The notes under the pieces: generated by a model
The model's database searches: none
What the model was told of the DNA's origin: nothing
What the model saw: only the letters and a program-made list of their open reading frames with translations
In this document: positions 17,066 through 23,299 of the stretch, in pieces
Layout of the letters: every line of letters starts with the position of its first letter
How positions within the stretch are numbered: the stretch's first letter is position 1
Virus record (IMG/VR): IMGVR_UViG_3300024517_000029
Coordinates: 1 to 43,362 of that record
Direction: 5' to 3' (one strand)
DNA length: 43,362 nt
Origin: a virus
Program-made: the position numbers and the translations under genes

Positions 17066-17323
17066 ATGACTAAATACGAAAAACGAATAGAGGGTCTAAA
17101 AGGATTTGGAGCCTTATTATTGTCAGGGTTAATACTTACAGGCTTAGCAATGCTTATAACATACCCTTCACATTCAATGTCTAAGCATATAGGTGAAGAG
17201 TTAGTAGTTAACGGAGACACTTTAACAATAGTTAATAGCTCATCTATATTTGGAGAATACACACTAAGCAACGGTAGGTATATTTCAACAGACTTTTACA
17301 ATAAAACAACTAAACACCCCTAA
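17066..17323 (+). CDS. Small membrane-anchored protein, paralogue of the gene at 41065
   Basis: An 85-residue protein: basic N-terminus, one transmembrane helix (about residues 13-32), then a short polar domain with H-I-G-E-E-L-V-V-N-G-D-T and Y-T-L-S-N-G-R-Y-I-S. The same layout and motif (HLGE, DGDTSTVV, YTLGNGKTIS) occur in the protein at 41065, so the two are clear paralogues within one phage. The N-in, C-out orientation predicted from charge puts the domain outside the membrane. Function unknown; superinfection exclusion is one possibility. Confidence 0.75.
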   Translation: MTKYEKRIEGLKGFGALLLSGLILTGLAMLITYPSHSMSKHIGEELVVNGDTLTIVNSSSIFGEYTLSNGRYISTDFYNKTTKHP

Positions 17324-17355
17324 CAAGGGAGTAACAATAATTTAAAACAAGTATT

Positions 17356-17769
17356 ATGAAAGAAGAATTTGATTACGGAAAAGATCAAAAGAATTTTGAA
17401 GAACAAAATGAAAAATTTGAAAGGATATGGCATGATAAAATTGGAATGTGTGGTTGTGGCAATCCTGAAAAGGTAAAAGAACTAGTATTGTCATTAATGG
17501 AAACTCAGATTAAACAAAGCAATGATGAATTCAGTGATTATAGCGAGTTCAAGAAATCAAGAACAGATGCAGTTGAAAAATACGGTATTGATGTTGTTTT
17601 GGAATTTGTATTTCACGTATTAGATCACAACGATTTATGGGCGCACGGTGGATACGTTGGTAATGGGTGGATCACAGAAGAAGGCAAAGACTTTGTTAAG
17701 GGATTGAAACAAAACATTACAGGCAGCACGACAGAGTTTATGGACTTTATCGACCCCGACAACAACTAA
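17356..17769 (+). CDS. Hypothetical acidic protein
   Basis: A 137-residue acidic protein. It carries MCGCGNPEK near residue 31 and later FHVLDHNDLWAHGGYVGNG, a His/Gly-rich segment that looks like a conserved motif. No family recognised with confidence. It is the last gene before the promoter and structured leader of the next operon. Confidence 0.75.
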   Translation: MKEEFDYGKDQKNFEEQNEKFERIWHDKIGMCGCGNPEKVKELVLSLMETQIKQSNDEFSDYSEFKKSRTDAVEKYGIDVVLEFVFHVLDHNDLWAHGGYVGNGWITEEGKDFVKGLKQNITGSTTEFMDFIDPDNN

Positions 17770-17816
17770 CACTATTAAGTAATAGCAGAACATAAACAAA
17801 TAACAATTAGAAACTA

Positions 17817-17864
17817 TGAAAGTAAACAATACAAAAGATAAGGTAATAATAGCAGTATATTAGA
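17817..17864 (+). CDS. Possible 15-codon leader peptide or gene remnant
   Basis: ATG to TAG, 15 codons (MKVNNTKDKVIIAVY), preceded by AACAATTAGAAACT, the initiation context of real genes here. It ends 10 bases before the -7 box of the next operon. It may be a gene remnant cut by insertion of the downstream module, or a leader peptide. Too short to be sure that it is translated. Confidence 0.3.
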
Positions 17865-17874
17865 AATATATTAG

Positions 17875-17882
17875 TATATTAG
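17875..17882 (+). promoter_or_regulatory. Promoter of the ibrA-ectC operon
   Basis: TATATTAG fits the TAnnTTTG class with one change, and the sequence before it (TAGAAATATATTAG) matches the spacer of the three strong promoters at 25.7, 28.7 and 32.9 kb. No clear -33 TTTG is present, which suggests a weaker or activator-dependent promoter. The implied start lies at the first hairpin of the leader RNA. Confidence 0.5.
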
Positions 17883-17887
17883 CAATT

Positions 17888-17980
17888 CAAAGTGACGTCG
17901 GAAATCACAAATAATTTATTTAAAACCCTTGTTATCGAATGCCTCCCGACGTGGCTACTTTGACAGGGGTTTATTTATTT
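17888..17980 (+). ncRNA. Structured 5-prime leader RNA, copy A (kissing hairpins)
   Basis: Hairpin 1 has stem GTGA/TCAC (17892-17895, 17905-17908) and loop CGTCGGAAA. Hairpin 2 has an outer 9-bp stem, AACCCTTGT (17924-17932) with ACAGGGGTT (17963-17971), and an inner GCC/GGC stem with loop TCCCGACGT. The two loops pair: CGTCGG (17896-17901) with CCGACG (17946-17951). Copy B at 40391 keeps both hairpins and the pairing with different bases. The T-rich tail after hairpin 2 suggests it could act as a terminator or attenuator ahead of the ibrA-like gene. No match to a riboswitch class I can recall. Confidence 0.7.
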
Positions 17981-17996
17981 AACACATTTATTATTA

Positions 17997-19291
17997 TGAA
18001 AATTTACGATTCAGACAAGAACGTATACGATGCATCGAATGAGCGTATAGAGTTCATTTTCAATAACTTTGAGAGGATTTATATTTCATTCTCTGGAGGT
18101 AAGGATTCTGGAATTATGCTAAACCTTGTTTTAGATTATATGCGTAAAAACAACATAACCGAAAAGATTGGTTTAATGGTTATGGACAATGAAGCAAATT
18201 ACACCTTATCATTGGAGTTTATGCATCGAATAATCCAAGACAACTTAGACTTGTTAGATGTTTACTGGTGTTGCCTTCCAATTACCTTACCATGTACTGT
18301 AAGTAGTTACGAAACAACTTACATAACTTGGGGAGAGAAAGATAGAGGCAGATGGATAATGCCTATGCCTAAAGAGGATTATATAGTTAATATAGAAAAT
18401 TGCCCATTTGATTTTTATGAAGAAAACATGCACGATAAGGATTTTTACGATAATTTTTCTGTGTGGTATGGTCAAGGTAAACGATGTGCAAATTTAATAG
18501 GTATTAGAACCGATGAAAGTTTAAACAGGTATAGGGCTATAATGAACAAAAAGAAGATTATGGTTAACAACCTATGTTGGACTAGAAAAAACAAAGGAGA
18601 TTGCTTTAATTGTTATCCAATATACGATTGGAAAACAGAAGATGTATGGACTGGTAACGCTAAATTTGAATGGGATTACAATGAGTTGTATGATTTATTT
18701 TGGAAAGCTGGTTTAAGTGTTGCTCAAATGCGTGTAGCATCACCATTTATGAGTGAATCAAAGTCTAGTTTAAACCTATACAGGATAATAGACCCACACA
18801 TATGGAGGACTTTGTGCGCTAGGGTTTCTGGGGCTAACTTCTTAGCTACATACGGTAAGAAAATATCATACAATGGCTTCAAACTACCAAAAGGTCATTC
18901 TTGGAAAAGCTTCACTAAATTTCTTTTAGACACATTGCCTAATGAATCTTCTGAAAATTTTAGAAAGCGTTTTGCTCAGTCGATAAAATACTGGTGGAGA
19001 GTAGGGCGCGGTTTGTCAGACGAGGTAATTGAGGATATGAATAAGAACAATATTGATTTTATACTAGGAGAAAAGACTAGACACGGAAGGAAGGATAAGA
19101 CGTGTGTACGAATGTTACCCCCAGATCATTTAGATATGTTAAGAACTCATAATTCAGAGGTTACAAGCTGGAAGAGGTTTGCAATAACGATACTTAAAAA
19201 CGATCACACTTGCAAGTACTTAGGATTAGCACCAACACTAGAACAAGCAAAAAGACAAAAAGAGATACAAAACAAATATAAAAACCTTTAA
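17997..19291 (+). CDS. ibrA: IbrA-like PAPS reductase/ATP pyrophosphatase family protein
   Basis: A 431-residue protein of the phosphoadenosine phosphosulphate reductase-like family with a DUF3440-like C-terminus, as in IbrA. The ATP-pyrophosphatase P-loop SGGKDS is at residues 33-38, followed by family features GIRTDES (about 169-175), NCYPIYDWKTEDVW (about 205-218) and the C-terminal ILKNDHTCKYLGL. I used the ATG beginning MKIYDSDKNVYDAS, because the upstream in-frame ATG lies in the leader RNA hairpin. Such proteins adenylate or reduce sulphur compounds in other systems; the true IbrA reaction is not known. IbrB-like and two associated genes lie 1.8 kb downstream, separated by an inserted ectD-methyltransferase-ectC set. 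Confidence 0.85.
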
Positions 19292-19292
19292 T

Positions 19293-20144
19293 ATGAAAGA
19301 TGTATACGAGACTAGAAAAAACAGCACTTATTCAATATCAAAAAGGTTTGATAAAGTGTCTTATAGTAAGCCAAAATCATTAACTGTGGATCAGTTTAAT
19401 TACTATAACAATAACGGATTCTTAATAATAAAAAACTTCTTCAACAAAGATTTAATAACTAAGACTAAAGACGAATGTTATAATTTATTTGAAAATAACA
19501 ACGGTTGTTATGTAAATAAAGAGCCAAATTCTAATAAAGTTAGGTCTATACTTAACGTTCATGAAAACTTGAATATATCACCCGTATTAGATAGTGAATT
19601 AATTAATATTGTTGAATCGCTTTTAGGAGACGATGTTTACATGCACCAAAGTAGAATAAACTATAAAGATGGATCAGAGTCCAACGGATGGAATTGGCAT
19701 TCAGACTTTGAAACTTGGCACTCAAAAGATGGTATGCCTAGAATGAGGGCTATAACTGCTATGATTCCTGTTGATGACAACACAATAGATAATGGGTGTT
19801 TAAACTTTTTACCAAAATCACATAATAAATTCATTTCATGTCCAAAGGTTGGGGGTGTAAATCCAGAAAATGAGTTTAGTGAGCAAGTTGAGGGTGTTCC
19901 AGATTATGAATCAATAATGGCTATAAAAGAAAAATTCAATGTTGAAATATTTAATGCTGAATGTGTAGCTGGCGACTTAATTTTATTCGATTGCAATACA
20001 TTACATTATTCAGATTCTAACAAAACAAATAACAAGCGTACTAATCTTTATTTCGTTTTAAATTCAATAACAAATAAGCTAGTTAAACCATTTAACGAAG
20101 ATAATCACAGACCATTAGAGATGGGATATTATACAAACAATTAA
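19293..20144 (+). CDS. ectD: EctD-like ectoine hydroxylase family Fe(II)/2-oxoglutarate dioxygenase
   Basis: A 283-residue protein of the PhyH superfamily, very close in pattern to ectoine hydroxylase. The N-terminus has DVYETR and KRFDKVSY; residues 119-123 read QSRIN; the signature WHSDFETWH-x2-DGMPRMRA is at 135-153, giving iron ligands H136 and D138. The distal ligand H238 lies in FDCNTLHYS, and R249 is placed to bind 2-oxoglutarate. Length is near the usual 300. EctD turns ectoine into 5-hydroxyectoine using O2, and most family members lie in full ectABC operons. Here only an EctC homologue is nearby. The substrate might be ectoine from the host or a related compound; the residues shown support activity but not the substrate. 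Confidence 0.85.
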   Translation: MKDVYETRKNSTYSISKRFDKVSYSKPKSLTVDQFNYYNNNGFLIIKNFFNKDLITKTKDECYNLFENNNGCYVNKEPNSNKVRSILNVHENLNISPVLDSELINIVESLLGDDVYMHQSRINYKDGSESNGWNWHSDFETWHSKDGMPRMRAITAMIPVDDNTIDNGCLNFLPKSHNKFISCPKVGGVNPENEFSEQVEGVPDYESIMAIKEKFNVEIFNAECVAGDLILFDCNTLHYSDSNKTNNKRTNLYFVLNSITNKLVKPFNEDNHRPLEMGYYTNN

Positions 20145-20155
20145 ACTAATAAATT

Positions 20156-20689
20156 ATGAAAGAATCAGAATTAAGCTTAAAAAAAATAGCTAGAAAACAC
20201 AAACCAGTTAAACAATATTTACGGTTGTTTCTGGAAAGGTATGAAGAGTTGTTCGTGTCAAAGAGATATGATAAATTAACAATTTTAGAAATTGGTGTTG
20301 GTGGGTATAAAAATCCAAAAAAAGGAGGTGGATCAGTAAAAATGTGGGCTGAGTATTTCCCCAATTCAACTATCGTCTGTATTGATTTAAACGATAAATA
20401 TTTAGAATTTCAAAACAATGTTAATTTTCATCAAGGTTCACAAACAGATATTGAATTTTTAAATAGATTATCTAGTGATTATGGAGGCTTTGATATTGTT
20501 ATTGATGATGCTTCTCATATAACTAAGAATACAATAATAACTTTTGAGGCGCTATGGAATATGACTAGTCAATATTATATTATAGAAGACCTTCATATGA
20601 AAGCCTCAGAAGGCACTAGAGAATACTTTGAGAAAGTTTACGGTTCAGACTTCAATACAAAGAACTTATGCGTAATCCAAAAAACTTAA
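20156..20689 (+). CDS. Class I SAM methyltransferase, MycE/macrocin O-methyltransferase-like
   Basis: A 177-residue protein. The SAM-binding motif LEIGVGG is at residues 44-50 and is followed by YKNPKKGGGSVKMW, typical of the family that includes the metal-dependent sugar O-methyltransferases MycE and TylE. An acidic residue at strand 2 (D77 in CIDLND), then FDIVIDDASH (112-121) and YIIEDL (141-146), supply acidic residues that bind metal in that family. It lies between the EctD-like and EctC-like genes with the same TTAATAAATTATG-type start context, so it belongs to the same pathway. The acceptor is unknown; an ectoine-related product or a nucleoside are possible. Confidence 0.78.
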   Translation: MKESELSLKKIARKHKPVKQYLRLFLERYEELFVSKRYDKLTILEIGVGGYKNPKKGGGSVKMWAEYFPNSTIVCIDLNDKYLEFQNNVNFHQGSQTDIEFLNRLSSDYGGFDIVIDDASHITKNTIITFEALWNMTSQYYIIEDLHMKASEGTREYFEKVYGSDFNTKNLCVIQKT

Positions 20690-20695
20690 TAAATT

Positions 20696-21103
20696 ATGAA
20701 AACAATAGATATAAAAGATGTAAAAGGTGTTGATTTTAATGGGGGTACTAGTTATAGAACTGTACTAGAAAAAGATAAATTAGGATTTGCTATGATGGAA
20801 ACTAGGATAAATAAAGGGGGTGCTTACAAGTGGCACTACAAAAACCATCAAGAAGCATGTATGTGTATATCTGGTAACGGTTACATTGAAGACTTAACAA
20901 CTGGAGAAATAAGCAATATATCCAAAGGAGTAACCTACCTTGTAGACGATCATCAACCACACTTATTTACAGCGTTAACAGACGTTGTATTAGTTAGTGT
21001 TTTTAATCCTCCATTAACGGGTATGGAAACTCATGATGAAGATGGTTCTTATAGTTCTAGTGACGAGTTTTTTGAACACATGGATAAAAAACATAGTAAT
21101 TAA
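20696..21103 (+). CDS. ectC: EctC-like ectoine synthase family cupin
   Basis: A 135-residue cupin strongly patterned on ectoine synthase, which cyclises N-gamma-acetyl-diaminobutyrate to ectoine. Shared stretches include NHQEACMCISGNGYIEDL, HLFTALTDV and SVFNPPLTG with ETHDEDGSY. The three residues known to bind iron in EctC (E57, Y85, H93) map with a constant offset of four to E53, Y81 and H89. F103 and E111 match active-site F107 and E115. The conserved Cys105 is Ser101 here, and the N-terminal W21/R25 region is shortened and changed (SYRTVLEKD). These changes suggest an altered substrate. EctA and EctB are absent from the window. Confidence 0.85.
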   Translation: MKTIDIKDVKGVDFNGGTSYRTVLEKDKLGFAMMETRINKGGAYKWHYKNHQEACMCISGNGYIEDLTTGEISNISKGVTYLVDDHQPHLFTALTDVVLVSVFNPPLTGMETHDEDGSYSSSDEFFEHMDKKHSN

Positions 21104-21126
21104 TTATAACTTAAATAATAAATAAA

Positions 21127-21648
21127 ATGGGAAAATTCACATCACCTGTTTACAATGTACTAAGAGTACATGTCGACAAAATACAAGCCAACGATTATAA
21201 CCCTAACAGCGTAGCGCCCCCAGAGATGGAGTTACTTGAAACCTCTATTTGGGAGGATGGATATACGATGCCTGTAGTATGCTTTTATGATGAAGAAAAC
21301 GACAAATACATAGTTGTCGATGGGTTTCACAGGCTTTCTGTTTTAAAGAACAGTAAAAGAGTATACGAACGTGAGCAAGGATATTTGCCTATATCTGTAA
21401 TTGACAAGGCTCTCGGTGACAGAATGGCTTCTACTATTCGGCACAACAGAGCTAGAGGATCACATAACTTAGAACTAATGAGTACTATAGTTAGTGAACT
21501 TGTCGAAATGGGCAAAGGTGATGCGTGGATATGTAAACATGTAGGTATGAGTAAAGACGAACTACTTAGAATGAAGCAAATTACTGGACTAGCTGCATTG
21601 TTTTTAAATAAAGACTTTTCGGATAGTTGGGATGCTGAAACAGCATGA
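21127..21648 (+). CDS. ibrB: IbrB-like ParB N-terminal domain protein
   Basis: A 173-residue protein of the ParB/Srx fold. It shows the ParB pattern: IQANDYNPN near residue 19, then ETSIWEDGYTMPVV, and KYIVVDGFHRLSVL with the GFHR box, followed by NRARGSH-like helix and a C-terminal helical DNA-binding-like segment (ICKHVGMSKDELLRM). In many phages and in the E. coli ibrAB locus, this family pairs with the PAPS-reductase-like IbrA. CTP binding or nuclease activity occurs in relatives and is not proven here. The stop overlaps the next start by four bases. Confidence 0.82.
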   Translation: MGKFTSPVYNVLRVHVDKIQANDYNPNSVAPPEMELLETSIWEDGYTMPVVCFYDEENDKYIVVDGFHRLSVLKNSKRVYEREQGYLPISVIDKALGDRMASTIRHNRARGSHNLELMSTIVSELVEMGKGDAWICKHVGMSKDELLRMKQITGLAALFLNKDFSDSWDAETA

Positions 21649-22088
21649 TACAGGTATACAAACCATATTGGAAATGGGAATGTTACAATAATGGGATGTG
21701 GAACAAGGTGAATAAAAAAACTGAATCTATAATGTTAGAAACGGCTATTGAATTTACTGGAAACCATATCCTATACGGTAAATCCATGAATGATGTAGTG
21801 TTCAAATGGAACAATACTATAGAAAATCATTTAACAAATAAGAGTATTAATAGACGCGCTTTTTTAGGTCATTGTGCCGTTTTTTATAAACATCAAATAC
21901 CTGAATACATAGTACGTATGGCTTGGAAAGAGTTAAATAACGAACAACGAAGGCTTGCAGATTTAGAAGCTGAAAGAACTATAAAGGAATGGGAAATATG
22001 GTACATGATAAAGTTAGAGGGTATATCGAAATGTGGGAAAAAAGATGCTATAAAGACGGGATTCCAGATGAAGCTCCTTTTCAATTAG
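21645..22088 (+). CDS. IbrB-associated phage protein
   Basis: A 147-residue protein starting MIQVYKPYWKWECYNNGMW, rich in Trp and with FTGNHILYG and FLGHCAVFYKHQIPEYIVRMAW segments. I recall similar proteins next to IbrB-like genes in phages, but cannot name the family. Its last 100 bases overlap the next gene in another frame, and its final 30 or so residues (from about KLEGISKCGKKD) lack the character of the rest. The original gene probably ended near codon 115-120 and lost its stop, or the overlap is real. Confidence 0.7.
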   Translation: MIQVYKPYWKWECYNNGMWNKVNKKTESIMLETAIEFTGNHILYGKSMNDVVFKWNNTIENHLTNKSINRRAFLGHCAVFYKHQIPEYIVRMAWKELNNEQRRLADLEAERTIKEWEIWYMIKLEGISKCGKKDAIKTGFQMKLLFN

Positions 22089-22261
22089 CGGATAAAGTAC
22101 CATCATACAAAAGAATATGCATTGCTATTTTAAAAAACGATATGAATTTAACATCATTAGGATTCGAACCAAAAAACTCTAAATACTACTCCATATTAAA
22201 GAAGATTGAAATAGATGCACGACCTACAAAAAATGGTAAACAATTAAAATTAAAGTTATGA
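21989..22261 (+). CDS. IbrA-associated small protein with LKND motif
   Basis: A 90-residue protein, basic and helical. It contains GIPDEAPFQL and VPSYKRICIAILKNDMNLTS, where SYKRICIAILKND-LGF echoes SWKRFAITILKND-LGL at the C-terminus of the IbrA-like protein. The two may be related modules or bind the same partner. A second ATG three codons in (21998) is equally good. Its stop overlaps the MazG-like start (ATGA). Confidence 0.72.
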   Translation: MGNMVHDKVRGYIEMWEKRCYKDGIPDEAPFQLADKVPSYKRICIAILKNDMNLTSLGFEPKNSKYYSILKKIEIDARPTKNGKQLKLKL

Positions 22262-22515
22262 AACAGATCATAGAAAATAATTACGATGTAACAGTAAAAA
22301 GAGGATGTATAAATACAGAAACAACTATACATGAATTCTTATATAAGTTGTATGAGGAAGTGCATGAGCTTCACGATGAAATAGAATTAGGAAACACAAT
22401 AAACCATGAACTTAGTGATGTTATTCTAGTTTGTTTAAATCTAGCTAAACATTTTAATATTGATATTGAATCAGAGATAATTAAAGTAATAGATATCAAT
22501 AAATCAAGGATTTAA
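22258..22515 (+). CDS. MazG-like nucleotide pyrophosphohydrolase
   Basis: An 85-residue all-helical protein with the MazG-type metal motif: E34-x2-E37 in LYEEVHELHD, then E51-x2-D54 in HELSDVIL. It has the length of a single MazG-like domain. Members hydrolyse NTPs or dNTPs to monophosphates and PPi, either to clean up nucleotide pools, to feed base-modification pathways, or to lower alarmone signals. It is the last gene of the ibrA-ectC operon, before the replication promoter. Confidence 0.75.
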   Translation: MKQIIENNYDVTVKRGCINTETTIHEFLYKLYEEVHELHDEIELGNTINHELSDVILVCLNLAKHFNIDIESEIIKVIDINKSRI

Positions 22516-22525
22516 TTTTAATTAC

Positions 22526-22533
22526 TATCTTTA
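22526..22533 (+). promoter_or_regulatory. Promoter -7 box of the replication operon
   Basis: TATCTTTA matches TAnnTTTR. The -33 element is not clear. It stands just before a hairpin leader and the replisome organiser gene. Confidence 0.45.
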
Positions 22534-22534
22534 C

Positions 22535-22600
22535 GGAAGAGGTTTGCGCAGGCATGCCAGTAAAAGGTTTACACATTTCCCTTTCCCTCTTCTTTCTTTT
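22535..22600 (+). promoter_or_regulatory. Structured leader with attenuator-like stem
   Basis: GGAAGAGG (22535-22542) pairs with CCTCTTCT (22586-22593) and is followed by a T-rich run. Two inner hairpins are visible: GGCATGCC (self-complementary) and GTAAA/TTTAC around AGG. It lies at the start of the transcript, 35 bases before the replication gene. It may be a terminator, an attenuator or a small RNA; no class recognised. Confidence 0.5.
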
Positions 22601-22634
22601 TTAAATAAATGTGTATTAAAAATAAATGTAAAAT

Positions 22635-23297
22635 ATGTCACAAAAACAAGGGTGGATTAGAATTTCACGAGAAGTAAAGGAGCATTGGGTTTATAAAAAT
22701 CCCGACATGTTCAGAGCGTGGGTAACAATACTTATAACCTCCAATTTTAAAGACGGTAAAATGGTGCTAGGTAAGAAAGTCTACACTATTAAGCGTGGAC
22801 AATCTTCAATGTCTCTTAGATCATGGGCTAATGAGCTTGATATGGGCGTTAAAGCCGTTACAACATTGTTCGATATGCTAGAGCAAGAAGAAATGATAAA
22901 ACGTAAGACAATCGGTAAAGGGAAACAAAGCACAACCCTTATTACCATTATTAATTACGGTAAATATCAGAGTATTCAGGAAACGCTAGAGAAACGCAAG
23001 GGAAACATGAGGGAAACGCTAGGGAAACACGAGGGGCATACAATAGAAGAAGGGAATAATGTAAAGAATGAAAAGAATGCTATACCGCTTCTTGAAGATT
23101 TTTTGAAATACGCAATTGAAAACAAACCAAAGGTTAAAAAACAAGAGGTTGAACTAAAATATAATTCTTGGGTTGCAAATGGTTGGATGACTGGGGGTAA
23201 AAAACCTAGAAAGATAGTTAATTGGAAAACAACATTACTAAACACGCTGCCACACATGAGTGAAACAAGTGGAGACTCACACGGATTAATATTTTAG
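22635..23297 (+). CDS. Replisome organiser / DnaD-like replication initiator
   Basis: A 220-residue protein. Residues 1-110 form a winged-helix region typical of phage replication organisers (starting GWIRISREVKEHWVYKN, then RGQSSMSLRSWANELDMGVK). Next come a polar linker (about 115-150) and a C-terminal helical domain with the W-x3-GW...INWKTTLLNTLP pattern seen in DnaD/O-like proteins. It would bind the origin and load the helicase. It is followed two bases later by the primase-helicase, as expected. Confidence 0.75.
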   Translation: MSQKQGWIRISREVKEHWVYKNPDMFRAWVTILITSNFKDGKMVLGKKVYTIKRGQSSMSLRSWANELDMGVKAVTTLFDMLEQEEMIKRKTIGKGKQSTTLITIINYGKYQSIQETLEKRKGNMRETLGKHEGHTIEEGNNVKNEKNAIPLLEDFLKYAIENKPKVKKQEVELKYNSWVANGWMTGGKKPRKIVNWKTTLLNTLPHMSETSGDSHGLIF

Positions 23298-23299
23298 AT

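Noticed and set aside
17356-17769. Thioredoxin-like or zinc protein call from MCGCGNPEK
   Set aside because: Only two cysteines occur there and no other family features support either call.
17939-17996. Earlier ATG (MPPDVATLTG...) as start for the ibrA-like gene
   Set aside because: The codons lie inside the leader RNA hairpin 2, and the family begins near MKIYDSDKNVY.
20146-20364. Minus-strand ORF under the methyltransferase
   Set aside because: Shadow frame of a gene with clear SAM-binding motifs.
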